Shown here one piece after another: positions 30,401 through 38,965 of a stretch of DNA of 64,000 nt. Source of the DNA: Lachancea dasiensis (taxonomy: Eukaryota; Ascomycota; Saccharomycetes; Saccharomycetales; Saccharomycetaceae); NCBI GenBank assembly GCA_900074725.1, contig LT598458.1, forward strand, positions 1,116,001 through 1,180,000, in the 5' to 3' direction. The translations under genes and the position numbers were made by a program. The notes beneath the pieces are model-generated. The model saw nothing but the letters and a program-made list of their open reading frames with translations. It searched no databases and was not told the origin of the DNA. Position 1 is the first letter of the stretch. The number at the start of each line of letters is the position of its first letter.

Positions 30401-31068
30401 ACTGTGTTGGCCAAGTTGGCACTAACTCCCAGGCCTCGAAGATGAAACTGAACTCTCATCAAATCGAACTAAGAAAGATCATTTTCGGCAATACAGAAGT
30501 CATGAATTCATTTTTGAGACTTCTGAACCACTTGATGTCGTTCCGTGATAGTAAATGTTCCTTCAATGCTATTCTAGTAATGAAGAGCTGCCTAGTTGAT
30601 ACCTTGATTAAAAACGAATCTACAGATCAATTTTTCACTACAGAAATTATGCCCAATCTTCTGCTGAATGTGCTCACTCAAAATGCCTTCAAGGATTCAC
30701 TCTATGAAGGACTTTACGTTTTTACCGTGATCTTTTTGACTCTTTGTAAAGAATACAAGAGTTCTAGAGACTATCTCTGTCAGCTTTCCAATGGTTTTGA
30801 TGTGGAGACTCTATATGAGAGCGTCAGAAGCGTTGAAAGCTACAAAAACCAGCGGGCGTTAATGGTAGAGTTCGTCGATTGGATCAAGACTGTGAACGGT
30901 CAAGGTCACGATGAGCGTGACGAAGATGACAAAAAGAGGCAGGAGAAAAGACAGATTATTTTGGAACGTGCAAACGAGAGACTTATCAAGCCCAACAAGG
31001 AGCAAAAAGATTTACTAGATGATCCAAATACCGAAGATGCTGCCTTTGGATCTCTTTTCCAGTCATGA
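27406..31068 (+). CDS. MSN5: Msn5, karyopherin (exportin-5 family)
   Basis: The 1220-residue protein matches YDR335W/Msn5 (1224 aa), a beta-karyopherin that exports phosphorylated cargoes such as Pho4, Far1, Ste5 and Crz1 from the nucleus and imports RPA. It is built of HEAT repeats throughout. The N-terminal region resembles the exportin-1/importin-beta N domain that binds Ran-GTP (about 5-160, with FLWVEVAKRVWGE). The C-terminus is charged (about 1165-1220, DERDEDDKKRQEKRQIILE). The order SWR1-MSN5-MRX8 is kept from S. cerevisiae (YDR334W-YDR336W), with YHR-type genes interleaved. There is no intron. The start is the first ATG after an in-frame stop and gives the family length. Confidence 0.95.
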   Translation: MDENGASQIIGALEAIYSTKSDNARRLEAQKFLDEVKMREESPLWGYEIALNNPGNSILKHFGLGLLAYAVQRKWADYSQDKKIAVRKWIVELNCCVQDSDPRYIKEKLAFLWVEVAKRVWGEALREENPSDEQLQESWVDMDNNLSELWHLNESARELTLVIFRILFEDVFLLEDLTVLKRISVIQPLCVMIISPTDVFAARYRFTEKWNLFKSSGNGWFEIWATELRQSLGTENTVYVTRLLETIKTCLNWPLSEIMIRNDACGLLLECLLSNIPKAQSMALDSLHILLTRPYNDDAHYQAVINKVFSSMDLLNKVYDGLQFDPNDIDELKYPIVKKFVDMVSCLYTCVFKIDEDEEIVEKYLRLVLRTTFNPSLIVSGLTLDLWCSCLRNDEFLPALEKTIIPELLQFSADALIYYEQIDGHVSKQFADVDFQSTSEFQSFCSTYRKRIRDIIRLISCVKLDFAYDWLNARLNTFFSSPFGQEVLSSQFLDHKSEPYLSALSQLMIVECFINGCIRWKIWYPDSPAYNDKLNDILVKIETLSDQLIALTLSEPLLLKKQIQNFALFLTMLKDNVLLKLLEKIITSATLDYPNLDLDEKTEQSDAVRDLRYACGIELNRMAILMPDSLSKIFTELQNVVAGIMPRLSYHEKISFKSFLLTIVLKSSLGEKEERFALIVDPELTAWSEKETVVGLTDLPWFMERLGIVQISEYFQKRAINSNDDLLSIPVDEEGKQLKTHLSKRWQSLFPVRATRMFVHYSMQSIKNDAELEMLQNLWRPRVVPILPYIMRLLYQLQSYHDPDNWKELPVVVQSFVKCSTIERFWEAGASNKSKDEFIDEHMKAMQTLRDFADSVGHIVRYTREYVLLVISAMSSLGSIFYDIDELPQMLMDSIAIYNPSVGEISPGVSTHGWKHIINVAIRPLLKNCPPQSLQKFMTAFLPKLFNTLDVLLCQKWSVYMKDIDVNPSPTDDDEMTEEILEENLLRQLTTVVVRLLIDCVGQVGTNSQASKMKLNSHQIELRKIIFGNTEVMNSFLRLLNHLMSFRDSKCSFNAILVMKSCLVDTLIKNESTDQFFTTEIMPNLLLNVLTQNAFKDSLYEGLYVFTVIFLTLCKEYKSSRDYLCQLSNGFDVETLYESVRSVESYKNQRALMVEFVDWIKTVNGQGHDERDEDDKKRQEKRQIILERANERLIKPNKEQKDLLDDPNTEDAAFGSLFQS

Positions 31069-31328
31069 AAGAATCTGTCTAAGAAATCTAAGGTCCTTCA
31101 AACTGCACTCAAGGATCAAGGGCTTATGGGATTCCTCTTCGCTAATTTTCTACCACAATTGCCAGGAGCACAGGCAGATCGGGCGCATTCATTGTGTCCA
31201 TGCATATAACATATATACATGTATATAAACATGTGTGTCTATGTACCTAGTTCATAATTTAGTCGTTACTAAATGAATATTTCAAATGAAGTGCTACACC
31301 TGAAAACCGTTCGCAAAATGACTAAGGC

Positions 31329-32378
31329 ATGAGAGCGATCAAGAAGATTGACCTTGGTTATTTAATTCGGTATTATGGTAAGAAGTCTTCCACAGCGAGT
31401 GCTAAAGATATCGTGCTGCGTACGCAAGCAGTGCCTAGAGCTCTTGAACCCATCGTAACAGCTGATGATGCAGGTATCATCAAGAACACATCTGAGATTA
31501 GGCCACCAGACCGCAACATCAATGATTTGGCCTCAAGGCTTTTTGAACACTACAATTCTGGCTATTTGAAAATAGCAAAATCTACGCTGAGTTCTGTTAA
31601 TCACTTCTTTAACGCTGCTAAGGTATCTTACGAATGGAGCGCATCCTCCTTCATGGATATTCCAGGAGAAAAACTGAGAGAGAAAATGGAACTTCAGACG
31701 CTAAAAAATTCGCTTTCGGGCGAAGTAGAGGACAATCAGCATGCTCAGGCTGCCCGTAAATTTCCAGGTAAAACTGATGGCGTCCCTTTTGAGCTGTTAA
31801 ATGGCTTGCCCGAAGTTGTATTTCTTGGGCGCTGTAACTCGGGTAAGTCAACATTGCTAAACAACCTTACAACAGAGTTTTCGACCCTGAGGCTGAACAA
31901 CTATGCTAAATCATCGAGTAAGGCTGGTTTCACTAAAACCATCAACTGTTTCAATGTAGGCAAGAGGTTCAGATTGATCGACACCCCAGGCTACGGTATT
32001 AAAGGTACCCAACAACAAGGCGAGGTTATTATGCAGTACTTGAGGAAAAGGAGAGAGCTCAAAAGGACTTTTCTGATAGTGTCAGCGGAGCAGGGCTTTG
32101 CCGCCACGGACTCTCAAATAGTGGACTTTTTGATGAAGTTTGGTATCCCATTCGAGGTTGTTTTTACCAAACTAGACAAGGTTAAAAGAATTGATGAATT
32201 ACATAATATGATCCAAGAAAGCGGTGTCTTGGAGCTGCCGACAATGCCCCAAATGTTGTTCGTAAATTCAATATCAACTTCGAAATTTCCAAAGAGGCTT
32301 GGAATCGATAGGCTTCGGGCTGCCATTCTAGAAAGCTGTGGTTTAAAACCAGGCGTGAGGCCCTTGAAGTTGAGATGA
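31329..32378 (+). CDS. MRX8: Mrx8, mitochondrial EngB/YihA-type GTPase
   Basis: The 349-residue protein matches YDR336W/Mrx8 (314 aa), a TrmE-Era-EngA-YihA-Septin class GTPase found with the mitochondrial translation machinery. The N-terminus (MRAIKKIDLGYLIRYYGKK) is basic and lacks acids in its first residues except Asp8, as for a mitochondrial presequence. GTPase motifs are present: G1 GRCNSGKST (about 167), G3 DTPGYG (about 218) and G4 TKLD (about 280). It lies downstream of MSN5 on the same strand, as in S. cerevisiae. The mitochondrial role is taken from the family. Confidence 0.93.
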   Translation: MRAIKKIDLGYLIRYYGKKSSTASAKDIVLRTQAVPRALEPIVTADDAGIIKNTSEIRPPDRNINDLASRLFEHYNSGYLKIAKSTLSSVNHFFNAAKVSYEWSASSFMDIPGEKLREKMELQTLKNSLSGEVEDNQHAQAARKFPGKTDGVPFELLNGLPEVVFLGRCNSGKSTLLNNLTTEFSTLRLNNYAKSSSKAGFTKTINCFNVGKRFRLIDTPGYGIKGTQQQGEVIMQYLRKRRELKRTFLIVSAEQGFAATDSQIVDFLMKFGIPFEVVFTKLDKVKRIDELHNMIQESGVLELPTMPQMLFVNSISTSKFPKRLGIDRLRAAILESCGLKPGVRPLKLR

Positions 32379-32544
32379 CCTTTAAACACGCAACAGGACC
32401 ACGTGAAGTTTGCTTCAATTCTTTGAATTCTCTATTACATAGGCGCTTTATTATACAGTGAGTTAAACTTGAAATGGAAAGATGCAGTACAGGTTGTAAA
32501 GTTGATTCGTTTTGAAATGTCTTTCTTCTTTTTTTATTCGATGA

Positions 32545-33174
32545 TCAGAATCTTCCGCCGCGTCCCCCACCGCGACTGAACCCCCCACGGCCTCCACCGC
32601 GGCCACCGCCAAATCCACCGCGACCACCTCCGCGTCCACCGCCAAATCCACCACGGCTTCCACCGCGGCCACCACCGAAGCCACCACGGGCTCCGCCGCG
32701 ACCACCGCCAAAGCCCCCACGGCTACCACCGCGGCCTCCACGTCCCCCTGGAGCGCCAGGTGCTCTCTTCTTCTTTGGTTTTGGTGGGCCAGCGACTTTA
32801 GGCTTGGGCAAAAATCTTTCAATGGGCAGCAGTTTGTCTGGAGCAATGTAGAATTTGTCGCCTTTCTTAAAGCTGGACGCTTGAACACCCTCGGAGCACT
32901 TGACCGTGAAGAACACTTCGTTCAAAGGCCCTAGAATCTCGTCAACCTTACCGACTTGGCTCTTGTTTTCCAAGTAGATGGGTGCGTTAAAATATGGAAT
33001 CTTGGTATTGATCGAACGACACACGATTTCGTCTTCACAAGAATGCTCATAACTACCCATTTCGAGAACCTGGTCCGGAGGTCCCTGTTGCACAGGTCTT
33101 CCGAAGCCACCACGGCCGCCACGGCCACCACCAAATCCACCGCGGCCTCCTCTGTTACCTCCTCTAAAACTCAT
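32545..33174 (-). CDS. GAR1: Gar1, H/ACA snoRNP protein
   Basis: The 209-residue protein matches YHR089C/Gar1 (205 aa), a core protein of H/ACA snoRNPs that guide rRNA pseudouridylation in the nucleolus. Glycine-arginine (GAR/RGG) boxes cover residues 2-27 and about 143-209. Between them is the compact beta-barrel core (about 35-135) with [19 protein letters not shown] and [13 protein letters not shown]. The GAR repeats generate a long spurious alanine/valine frame (32463-32888). PAC/RRPE motifs lie upstream. It converges with MRX8. Confidence 0.97.
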   Translation of the reverse strand: MSFRGGNRGGRGGFGGGRGGRGGFGRPVQQGPPDQVLEMGSYEHSCEDEIVCRSINTKIPYFNAPIYLENKSQVGKVDEILGPLNEVFFTVKCSEGVQASSFKKGDKFYIAPDKLLPIERFLPKPKVAGPPKPKKKRAPGAPGGRGGRGGSRGGFGGGRGGARGGFGGGRGGSRGGFGGGRGGGRGGFGGGRGGGRGGFSRGGGRGGRF

Positions 33175-33319
33175 GCTAAAATAACAGCCTCTGGACGAAA
33201 TTTAAAATAAAAGCCAAATATTTCAATCCAATCCAACAAAACTGACTGTTTTGTACTGATGAGAACGAACAATGTCAAAAGCTTCTATTCGATGATTCGA
33301 AGGTGTGACTTGTCTTGAA

Positions 33320-33362
33320 GCTCATCGAGACATGGTTGAAAGAGATGAGCTTTGAAAATTTT
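33320..33362 (-). promoter_or_regulatory. PAC-like and RRPE motifs of GAR1
   Basis: GCTCATCGA (33320-33328) differs by one base from the PAC reverse complement. GATGAGCT (33344-33351) is a PAC half, and TGAAAATTTT (33353-33362) is RRPE-like. They lie 146-188 bp upstream of the GAR1 start and support ribosome-biogenesis co-regulation. Confidence 0.65.
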
Positions 33363-34086
33363 TTAGTATGTCTGTAATTTTTCTGACGAAACGTAGATAA
33401 TTATCATCAACAAATAGGTGATACATATAACAAGGTGAACGATTGACCTGAGCAGAAAGTTGACGATATGAAGCTGATGCTGATACTGGACTGTGTGAAT
33501 TGAGCTGCTTCCATTTCAGGCTTATCTGCAGGGTTCGATGGCAATGGCTCGTATCCAATGATATTCCATGAATTACATGTTAAGAACGCTGTCATTGAGC
33601 TTTTCTTTGCTCTGTTACCACCTGTGAGGCCTAAGATGGTGTTAAATAGGCTATTGACTCCTCTGCAATTCATGATATACGGTCAGGGGTCAGGGACAGA
33701 CTTTGTAAAAAAAATGCCAATTGTCTAAATACTCAAGGCTCGTGGTATGGTCTTTTGTAACGTTAAGGTATTTGCATATCTTGTAGCCAATTGGGCATGG
33801 TTCAAACTCCCCGCTTAGTCTCCCTACTTTGGTGGAAAGGGCATGTGTTTCCTGTCTTGATATCTCTGATGATGACGTCCTGGGCATGATGTTAGACAAA
33901 TTCAATAATCTTGAAAATAAATCGGCTTCGTGTACTCAAAGAGCCACGCTCAAACTATACAGGACTTTTGTTGATACTTGGAAGGAAGCATTTGCTCTTG
34001 TGTTCTTTTGCTCGCTGCAATCTGTAGTTGTGTTGGGTCAGCACTTCGGGGATAAGCCAGATTTCCAAAAGGCATTAGACTATTGA
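33345..34086 (+). CDS. Speculative two-exon gene, unknown product
   Basis: An open frame from 33787 to the stop at 34086 encodes a protein-like segment (ERACVSCLDISDDD, then LDKFNNLENKSAS) but lacks an ATG near its start. A possible first exon is ATG at 33345 (MSFENFL) followed by GTATGT at 33366-33371, with TTGTAG at 33781-33786 as acceptor; the phases agree. Against this, no TACTAAC-like branch point is seen, only TTGTAAC, and exon 1 coincides with the PAC/RRPE motifs. Similarity to known proteins is not recognised. This is kept as a low-confidence candidate. Confidence 0.2.
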
Positions 34087-34770
34087 GTACAAGACGCGCG
34101 TGTGAAAAACCACAAGAGATTATGATCGTTACCGTATTGACGAATAAAATGTTGAAAAGACAGGAAATTTTCAGTATTGGGCCAAAAGTTGTGTTTGATG
34201 AGAAGTCCACGGAATTAGTCTAAAATTGATTTCAGGTATAAGTGGAGGGAGTAGGTGATGCTTGCTGATCAGCAAATAGTTCTAAGCGAGCAGAAATCAG
34301 CTCTTTTGATGTACCCACACAAGAAACAAGATCCTCTGGCACAATGGCCGAGCTGGTGTGCCACGATGGAAAAAAGTGATTTGCAAGGAAACGGCGACAC
34401 TATAAAGTGTAACGCCTAAAGATAAAATGCTGATTGCCGGCATGTTATACTTGTAATACGAGAAAAATGTGTCAGAATTATGCGAGCTACTAGCAATTCA
34501 ATGTCAAGAACTCCGTATGATTAATGGCATCAGTACACCTTTTGAGCCTGTGATATGTTGAGGGTTCGAGAGGACTCATCCAGATTGCTGAAAGCCGGCT
34601 GGCTGCGCCTAGATCCATGCCAGTGAGCGAAGACCCAAGTTACATATGTTTGATTTCTAAGGTTTATACATCACTGTTCACGAAATGTGATATGTAGTAT
34701 CATAAGACCGATGCCCACCTGAACGAACATCTCGAATAGTTGGTACTACTGGTCAGCATTGCCAGTCCTG

Positions 34771-37700
34771 ATGGATGTCCTTTCTATTCTCAAGGAGAAT
34801 GAAATAACGGGAGACAACTCAAAACTATATGAAGGGCTCTGGTCCTGCCTAAAACAGGATCGGAGCCAAATACACGCAATTGTGAGCAACCCGACAGTTC
34901 TAGAGGAAATTCAAATGTTGGAGGACTGTTTGACTTCAACTATTGTGGAGAAACGCCTGATAGCTTTGAGTGCATTGAGCTTCGGGCCTATGCTGAAGAA
35001 AGCTAGTGGCGTTGCGTCTGATGCAATCTTTAGGGCAGCCATTGACACCATCTTAAAAACAGCGAATGATTCGCACGCGATTAATGTCTGTTTATGCACT
35101 CTAAACTCTGTGCTTGCAATTGCGGAAGGGACAGTTGACCTTGCTCTCTTTTTAGGTGATCTTACGTTCCTCGAAGTTTCTGCAACATTTCCCGAGAACG
35201 CAATGACATTGGTAGACTTCGCTTTCTTGGCATTGACGCACCCGTGGCTCTCTCAGTGCAATGCAGAAAAACTATTTAAGAAATTGTACTGCTCCGGAAT
35301 ATTTTGGTGGCTGCGAGATAATCTGGTTTTGTACAAGAAACTTGATTTTCTGGAACTTATTTTCTTTCCCACTTTCAGGGCGGTTTTCTCCTCCCAAATC
35401 GAGGCTCTTCAAGGGACGTTGCGCTCGCAGGACCTTTTCAAAAATTTACAATATTGTAATGTCTTTGAATTTCCACGTCTTCTGCCATTACCTTCGTTGG
35501 CTTCACATGAGAATATTATTGAATGTTTAATAGTGCCATCGACAATGTTCAAAAACAAATCTCCCAGTCAAATAATAAAGTACTTCACTACGCCTCCCAA
35601 AAATCCTGACCAATTCTGGCCGCATCTGTTCTGCGACCGTCTTAATCGAGGAGAAATGTGGATAAGCCCTTCTCGGAACATGTATCTTCATGCTCTCAAG
35701 GTCTTCCTCCATGAGTTCACCCATTTTGAGTCTGAAATCCGGTCATTTTCCGACTTGGTGAGGTCCAGATTCACGGACGCTGGTGGACAAATGGAAGGCA
35801 CCAGCAAATACGCCACAGGGGAATTTCATTGTTCTGTAGATGAAGAACGCAAGTTGGCCAATATCAAAATTCCAAAAGCGGCAATACAAAAACCAGGAGA
35901 GTCAAACACGCAATGGAACAGCCTTCAAGGACGAATGCTGTTGATGATAATGAGAGACGGGTCGTGCTTGTCTTCTGAAATTAAGAAGGTCACTAAAGAG
36001 CCCAATTTCATTGTTGTTCAGATTCAAGTCGAAGGATCGTTCTCTAAAGAGGATTTCGTCATCGCTTCTGTTTTAAACTCAAGACTAGACGAGAAAATGC
36101 TATTTTTGAACGATATACTAAACAGGGCCCTAGACAACGAGCATCTGTGGTCAGGCACACAAATGTCGAACATGATTACAAAATCAGAAGTGGATGAGGT
36201 TCTATGCGTCGACGTGTTCCAAACGGTAGATCAGGTTGAAAATGTTATACAAACGAAGCAACACAATACTGAGCATGCGCGAAAGAAGAGACATTTGGAT
36301 AATCTAACATGCGCAATAAAAGTAAATTTCAGTGGCAAATGGTCGTTGGCCGATGCATTCAGAACCTCGGGACACCGAAATTTCACAACGGAGCAAATTG
36401 AGTACATCCTACGGGCACTGAGGGAAAGCGTCAGTTTTATTGATGGTGATGTTGGTACAGGAAAGTCAACCATCGTGGCAAACATCGTAGATAATATTTA
36501 TGTGAATGCCCGTTATGATGACTTAAGAAGTCGGACAATTATAGTCTGCGATACGGAAGAAACTTGCACGAAACTGCAAGGTCTTTTGAACCATATACCG
36601 AAAACATCGATTGTCCAATGTTCGGATAATGTTATTGCTATGAGGGATGCAAAAAAGGCTCAAATTAGTGGACTGCTCGCCCAAGTTCAAGAAGTGGCTG
36701 TTAAGTTGAATATTCCAGGAGATCACTCTTCAACTATAAAAGCTGCACAATCCTTTTTTCAACATTTCTTGTATCCTCTTCTCCAAGAAACTATGATAGG
36801 TAATTCTGACGAAGACCTCTCTCATTGTCCCATTTTGAGCTTAGAAAGCTGCGTCGAAGGCAACGCAGATTTGGATCAGAAAATCCAGGCGATATGCTTC
36901 GAGCTAGGAAATCTTTTTGAGCAGCTTGACAGGTGGAGCGCCCTTTTTCTTCCTGGGAATAACTCCAAGGCGTTATGGATTTGTAGCGATTTAATCCTGT
37001 TGAGCAAAAGTCAGCTAGCGAAGCCATATGCTAAGGCACTTTTTGAAACGGACTCAATGCATAACCTGATAATTTGTAATGCCGAGTGGTTTCAACCTTC
37101 GGAAATATGGCTAGCATTGAGCATGCAAACTCAGTGGCAGAAGCTGGTAATCACAGGTGACTATCTGAGTCGGCCAATTCCGTATGTGCTTCAGCAATTT
37201 GCTGTAAAATGGAACCCAGAGCCCCGGTTATCAAAAGTATTTGATACCAACTTGGAAATTTTGAAGCTTCGCTTTCCGGATTTTGTCATCCAGGGGTCGC
37301 AAGTTACCGGCCTTCAACATCCCTTCCAAGTTGTTAAATCCCCAGGCATTGGCATAGGACCTAATGGCGTGAATTGGGACGAAGCTGAATATTGCGTTTT
37401 CTTGTATTTCCTGCTGCGAAAAATGGGGTACCCTTCAAATTTGATTAGCATCTTGACAATCTCTCCATACCAAAAGCACGCGGTGGATACGGAACTACAA
37501 AGCTGTTTACAGAGCTCCTCGCTAAAGAGTTTGGCAGCACCGGGAAGCATCGGGAGCTTGGATCAAAATTTATCTCACAGAAATGATATTATCATTGTTT
37601 CAACTTCTGGGCTCTCATATGATACAAGATTTTTATCTCGGATCGCGAAGCGCGCGCTTCTCATTCTGGACCATAACGCAACTAGTCCTCTTGCAATAGT

Positions 37701-37857
37701 AAGCAATGAAAAGTATCCCAATACCGGCCCTAGAGATCAACACAACATGGAAACTATACATGATCTCAACCACTTAAAGGCATCGGTCAAGCCAAACAAG
37801 AATCAATCTAAAGCGGCCAGATCAGCAGCTAAGCTCACAGTACCTCACTCTCAGTGA
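34771..37857 (+). CDS. Divergent Aquarius/Cwf11-like spliceosomal helicase family protein
   Basis: The 1028-residue protein (ATG 34771; the TTG four codons earlier is ignored) aligns by eye with the SF1 helicase Aquarius (human about 1485 aa; S. pombe Cwf11 about 1284), the intron-binding-complex subunit of the spliceosome. Matches include FTTEQIEYILRAL before the Walker A GDVGTGKST (about 558), NIVDNIYVN after it, LNIPGDHSS with the helical insertion, GDYLSRPIPYV (motif III region, about 795), and EAEYCVFLYFLLRKMGYPSN with ILTISPYQKHAV (about 870-900). The Walker B acidic pair (human EESAQ) reads CNAEW, and the motif VI region lacks the SRAR arginine signature, so ATPase activity may be lost. 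The N-terminal about 350 residues are helical, as expected for a shortened ARM domain. S. cerevisiae has no Aquarius. It lies between GAR1 and MRPS28. Confidence 0.75.
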   Translation: MDVLSILKENEITGDNSKLYEGLWSCLKQDRSQIHAIVSNPTVLEEIQMLEDCLTSTIVEKRLIALSALSFGPMLKKASGVASDAIFRAAIDTILKTANDSHAINVCLCTLNSVLAIAEGTVDLALFLGDLTFLEVSATFPENAMTLVDFAFLALTHPWLSQCNAEKLFKKLYCSGIFWWLRDNLVLYKKLDFLELIFFPTFRAVFSSQIEALQGTLRSQDLFKNLQYCNVFEFPRLLPLPSLASHENIIECLIVPSTMFKNKSPSQIIKYFTTPPKNPDQFWPHLFCDRLNRGEMWISPSRNMYLHALKVFLHEFTHFESEIRSFSDLVRSRFTDAGGQMEGTSKYATGEFHCSVDEERKLANIKIPKAAIQKPGESNTQWNSLQGRMLLMIMRDGSCLSSEIKKVTKEPNFIVVQIQVEGSFSKEDFVIASVLNSRLDEKMLFLNDILNRALDNEHLWSGTQMSNMITKSEVDEVLCVDVFQTVDQVENVIQTKQHNTEHARKKRHLDNLTCAIKVNFSGKWSLADAFRTSGHRNFTTEQIEYILRALRESVSFIDGDVGTGKSTIVANIVDNIYVNARYDDLRSRTIIVCDTEETCTKLQGLLNHIPKTSIVQCSDNVIAMRDAKKAQISGLLAQVQEVAVKLNIPGDHSSTIKAAQSFFQHFLYPLLQETMIGNSDEDLSHCPILSLESCVEGNADLDQKIQAICFELGNLFEQLDRWSALFLPGNNSKALWICSDLILLSKSQLAKPYAKALFETDSMHNLIICNAEWFQPSEIWLALSMQTQWQKLVITGDYLSRPIPYVLQQFAVKWNPEPRLSKVFDTNLEILKLRFPDFVIQGSQVTGLQHPFQVVKSPGIGIGPNGVNWDEAEYCVFLYFLLRKMGYPSNLISILTISPYQKHAVDTELQSCLQSSSLKSLAAPGSIGSLDQNLSHRNDIIIVSTSGLSYDTRFLSRIAKRALLILDHNATSPLAIVSNEKYPNTGPRDQHNMETIHDLNHLKASVKPNKNQSKAARSAAKLTVPHSQ

Positions 37858-37993
37858 AATCGCCAACTTTTTATTATGATCACTTTTTCCCTAACTGACA
37901 AAATGCTGGTACCTAATGAAAATTGAAAAATTTTAGAAGAGTACCTAGCCATCGCGAAAGGATAGATAGAAAGATCAAGCTTGAAACTCTTCA

Positions 37994-38869
37994 ATGAGGT
38001 TCTTACTTGCTAATCCACCAGTTCGCTTGCAGATCTTACAGCTGGGGCAGATAAGGCAATTCTCTCAGACCAATTCGATCCAGGGACCTAAGGCAGTGAA
38101 GTTTTTGAAAGCTCAGAGGAAAAGACAACTTAATGAGGCCAAACAATTGAAGCTACAAACTGCTTTGGATACCGTTGATCCTGTTTTTGGTCGCAGCAAT
38201 ACCCCTTTTGTCATTCGTACGCTTGCGGAATTGAAAGAACCCAAGGTACTAGCCCAAGGTTTCCAGGCTCAAGAGGTGGAAAAACTTTTAGCCTCCGTTG
38301 AAGCGGCTAGAAAGGAACAACTGGAACTTGCAGGTTTCAATAACTCTTCATTGGACTCGAAGAGTGATTTGGCATCTTTAGAAAGCTTAGAATCCAAGCG
38401 AGAATCGATCTTGAGAATACTAAGCATGAGGAATGCTAGCAACAAAGATGCCATGAAGCTTGTAGTGCGTCAGGCTAGGGAGGAATTTCAGAGGTTTGAA
38501 GGTGACACTGGTTCCAGTGAGGTGCAGGCCGCGATAATGACTGTCCGTATTCAAAATTTGGCGAAGCACGTCCAAGAAAACAAAAACGATCAGAAGAACA
38601 CCAGGATACTCAGAATGTTGGTACAACAAAGGCAAAAGATATTGAGGTACCTAAAAAGGGACAAGCCTGAAAAATATTTCTGGACGATTCAAAAGCTAGG
38701 TTTAAGTGATAATTCAGTGGTAAGTGAGTTCAACATGGATAGACGCTACATGCAGGACTACAAGTTCTTCGGCGACCGCATCCTCATCAAGGATTCTAAA
38801 AAGGTAGCTGATAAGAAACGTAGAGATCTCCGTAAGCAGAAGAGATCTGCTAGAAGAGCTCAGATTTAA
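37994..38869 (+). CDS. MRPS28: Mrps28, mitochondrial ribosomal protein uS15m
   Basis: The 291-residue protein matches YDR337W/Mrps28 (286 aa), the mitochondrial small-subunit protein of the bacterial S15 family. The presequence [20 protein letters not shown] ends near RQFSQ, a typical matrix-processing site. The S15 domain (about 155-245) has the family pattern [22 protein letters not shown], of which the GDTGSSEVQ core binds 15S rRNA. A basic tail ([17 protein letters not shown]) follows. An RRPE-like TGAAAAATTTT at about 37924 is upstream. The order MRX8-MRPS28 is that of S. cerevisiae, with GAR1 and the Aquarius-like gene inserted. Confidence 0.96.
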   Translation: MRFLLANPPVRLQILQLGQIRQFSQTNSIQGPKAVKFLKAQRKRQLNEAKQLKLQTALDTVDPVFGRSNTPFVIRTLAELKEPKVLAQGFQAQEVEKLLASVEAARKEQLELAGFNNSSLDSKSDLASLESLESKRESILRILSMRNASNKDAMKLVVRQAREEFQRFEGDTGSSEVQAAIMTVRIQNLAKHVQENKNDQKNTRILRMLVQQRQKILRYLKRDKPEKYFWTIQKLGLSDNSVVSEFNMDRRYMQDYKFFGDRILIKDSKKVADKKRRDLRKQKRSARRAQI

Positions 38870-38965
38870 TGACAAACAAAATTTGGACGGTAACAACCAA
38901 ACCACATAGAGGTTACTCATGTATATAATAACGTTGCAATATAACAAGTGTGCACAGTGCCCATT

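Larger units (their letters stand above)
33175..34770. other. GAR1 to Aquarius-like intergenic region
   Basis: A 1.6-kb region. Its first 190 bp hold the GAR1 promoter motifs. The stretch 33787-34086 is an open plus-strand frame without its own ATG (see the candidate split gene). The rest, 34087-34770, has no gene I can support. A GGCCGAG string at about 34345 recalls the start of a class II tRNA but no acceptor stem or B box follows. Confidence 0.4.

Noticed and set aside
32463-32888. Alanine/valine-rich 141-codon frame over GAR1
   Set aside because: It is the shifted reading of the GAR1 GGN/CGN repeats.
34340-34440. tRNA-like string GGCCGAGCTGGTGTGCC
   Set aside because: No pairing acceptor stem, anticodon arm or GGTTCGA B box follows at tRNA spacing.
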